From NCBI GenBank assembly GCA_900315565.1, contig OMZS01000013.1, positions 25,820 through 89,819 on the forward strand: DNA of 64,000 nucleotides, given 5' to 3'. The notes under the pieces are model-generated. The model worked only from the letters and a program-made list of their open reading frames with translations. It was not told where the DNA came from and searched no databases. Numbering within the stretch: the first letter of the stretch is position 1; each line of letters starts with the position of its first letter. Both the position numbers and the translations under genes were made by a program. This DNA comes from an uncultured Prevotellaceae bacterium (lineage in GTDB: Bacteria; Bacteroidota; Bacteroidia; Bacteroidales; Bacteroidaceae). Positions 62,799-64,000 of this stretch are shown here, piece by piece.

Positions 62799-63924
62799 GT
62801 TTTACCCCGTAGGAAACGGTGATTGCGACCTCATCACCATTGGAGGCGCAAACAAGAAGATGATGTTCGACTGCAACTTCCGCAAGGAGGCGGAGGAGGA
62901 CAATGATAATATGTATAACGTCCTTGACGATCTCCTTACCAACGAGTTTACCTCAAAACGTTGTGGTCTTCCGTTCCTGGATGCATTCTTGCTCACCCAC
63001 CCCGACCAAGATCACTGCCGCAGTTTCGCGGAGAAGTTTTATTTGGGTGACCCGGACAACGTTCCCCAGTCCGCCAAGGATAACAAGAAGATACTCATTG
63101 GCGAACTCTGGTATTCCCCGCGCGTTTTCGAAGAACTGACCGGCGAACTCAACGCAGATGCCAAGGCTATCAAGAAGGAAGCAAAACGCCGCATGAATCT
63201 GTTCAAGTCTGACTCCAACAAAGCAGACAAAGATGGCAACCGCATTCGCATCATCGGATGGACAGACAGTCCCGACCTTGAAGGTCTGGAGGATAGAATA
63301 GTCACCCCTGGCGATACTATCTCCGAAGTCAACGGGACTACATGCGGTTACTTTGAGTTGTTCATCCATGCCCCCTTCAAGGATGACATTGCAGGTGAAG
63401 ACCGCAACATGACCAGTATTGCCTCTCAACTCCGATTCAAGTCCGACAAGGACAACGAGGATATTGCCCGCGTATTCTTGGGCGGTGACACTGAGTGGCG
63501 CGTAATCGAGGAGATAATGGATAAAACCACCGATGATGATTACCTAAAATGGGATCTCATGGAGGCACCACATCATTGCAGCTACAAATTCTTCGCAGAT
63601 GACCGCGAGGATGACCCCAACCAGGCCTCACTCGATTTCCTTGACAAAAGCGAAGACGGAGCTTTTGTGGTATCCTCGTCCAAGGTGGTTAAAAAGAACT
63701 CAGACAACCCGCCCTGCCAGAAAGCTAAGAACCGCTATACTGATCGTGTTGGCGAGAGCAATTTCTTCTGCACCAGCGGAGAGAAAGTCGATGACGCAGA
63801 AAAGCCCATCGTGTTCGACATTGAGGATGGAGAGGTAGCCCTGCACGAAGACGAGAAGAAAGAAAAAGAGTCTCGTGCTGCCGCTGCAGCAGCCAAGGAT
63901 ACCAAACCTCACTTCTATGGATAA
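62782..63924 (+). CDS. MBL-fold hydrolase, ComEC-like
   Basis: A 380-aa cytoplasmic metallo-beta-lactamase-fold protein. The start FYPVGNGDCDLITIGG is the ComEC/Rec2-type lead (family VGNGDC/GQGDA). LLTHPDQDHCRSF (near 72-84) carries the HxDxDH-like metal site (H-P-D-Q-D-H), GGDTEW near 233 and EAPHHCSYKFF near 257 the remaining ligands. Two long inserts (about 95-150 and 205-225) and an acidic, Ala-rich tail (KEKESRAAAAAAKD) are unusual. I recall related hydrolases in bacterial operons with ubiquitin-like E1/E2/JAB genes, a comparison made from memory. It overlaps both neighbours (17 and 8 nt). Confidence 0.8.
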   Translation: MKHTIKFYPVGNGDCDLITIGGANKKMMFDCNFRKEAEEDNDNMYNVLDDLLTNEFTSKRCGLPFLDAFLLTHPDQDHCRSFAEKFYLGDPDNVPQSAKDNKKILIGELWYSPRVFEELTGELNADAKAIKKEAKRRMNLFKSDSNKADKDGNRIRIIGWTDSPDLEGLEDRIVTPGDTISEVNGTTCGYFELFIHAPFKDDIAGEDRNMTSIASQLRFKSDKDNEDIARVFLGGDTEWRVIEEIMDKTTDDDYLKWDLMEAPHHCSYKFFADDREDDPNQASLDFLDKSEDGAFVVSSSKVVKKNSDNPPCQKAKNRYTDRVGESNFFCTSGEKVDDAEKPIVFDIEDGEVALHEDEKKEKESRAAAAAAKDTKPHFYG

Positions 63925-64000
63925 GGTATCCGACAATTATCCTAAAATAGAAATAGCCGCCATCGGAGCACTGGCCGGAGAACTATTCTCTTTCGCCAGC
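63917..64000 (+). CDS. Partial gene of unknown function, cut by window edge
   Basis: ATG at 63917 overlaps the MBL stop by 8 nt, and the frame stays open to the window end: MDKVSDNYPKIEIAAIGAL.. continuing GELFSFAS. Twenty-eight codons are too few to identify it. Coupled overlap with the preceding gene makes it the third member of the operon. Confidence 0.6.
   Translation, partial: MDKVSDNYPKIEIAAIGALAGELFSFAS

Overview
The window reads as chromosomal DNA of a Prevotella-like member of the Bacteroidales. Three things support this. Promoters follow the Bacteroidetes consensus (TTG or TTTG, 19-20 nt, then TAnnTTTG). Many proteins are family forms I associate with this phylum: Rho with a long disordered N-terminal insert, BspA-type leucine-rich repeats with a type IX secretion tail, a DUF4296 lipoprotein, an OMPP1/FadL-type porin, two-domain malic enzyme and short ProRS. 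Lipoprotein and signal-peptide starts are common, while Shine-Dalgarno sequences are weak or absent. I found no rRNA, tRNA, CRISPR array or insertion sequence.

Layout. 1-9.0 kb: class A penicillin-binding protein, a GH43-type glycosidase, ClpC and an iron alcohol dehydrogenase. 9.1-12.0 kb: a GH9 endoglucanase converging on a rhodanese/metallo-beta-lactamase fusion, separated by a perfect 32-nt inverted repeat. 12.1-14.1 kb: a visibly AT-richer, tightly packed operon of two DUF488 proteins and a 302-aa protein that I assign to the dual-OB (DuOB) family; it looks acquired. 14.2-16.8 kb: a sigma-factor/A1S_2505 fusion, an HU-like gene whose frame fails to stop at an A8 tract, and a VWA protein. 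16.9-26 kb: SDR, PrmA, an aromatic/Ser-Gly low-complexity secreted protein, an outer membrane beta-barrel, a Wza-like export lipoprotein, GlmS and ProRS. 26-36 kb: OmpA lipoprotein, MtgA plus UvrD, a MORN-repeat protein, YhcH family, glycogen branching enzyme and a membrane protein. 36-41 kb: a minus-strand run with a twin ABC ATPase, RuvC, MBL hydrolase, RsmG and a DUF3298-type lipoprotein. 41-50 kb: HAD phosphatase, PanB plus MFS, then IleS, a DksA/TraR-like protein, LspA and DUF4296. 50-61 kb: Rho, malic enzyme, guanine deaminase, SulP and BspA.

The last 2.5 kb (61.5-64 kb) changes character. It has a small orphan gene, then a region with three short perfect palindromes and a promoter. These lead into an overlapping operon of a four-TM protein, a ComEC-like metallo-beta-lactamase protein and a third gene cut by the window edge. 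This and the DUF488/DuOB operon are the best candidates for an accessory, possibly defence-type, system. The rest is mostly housekeeping, with unusual details in tails, repeats and intergenic structures.
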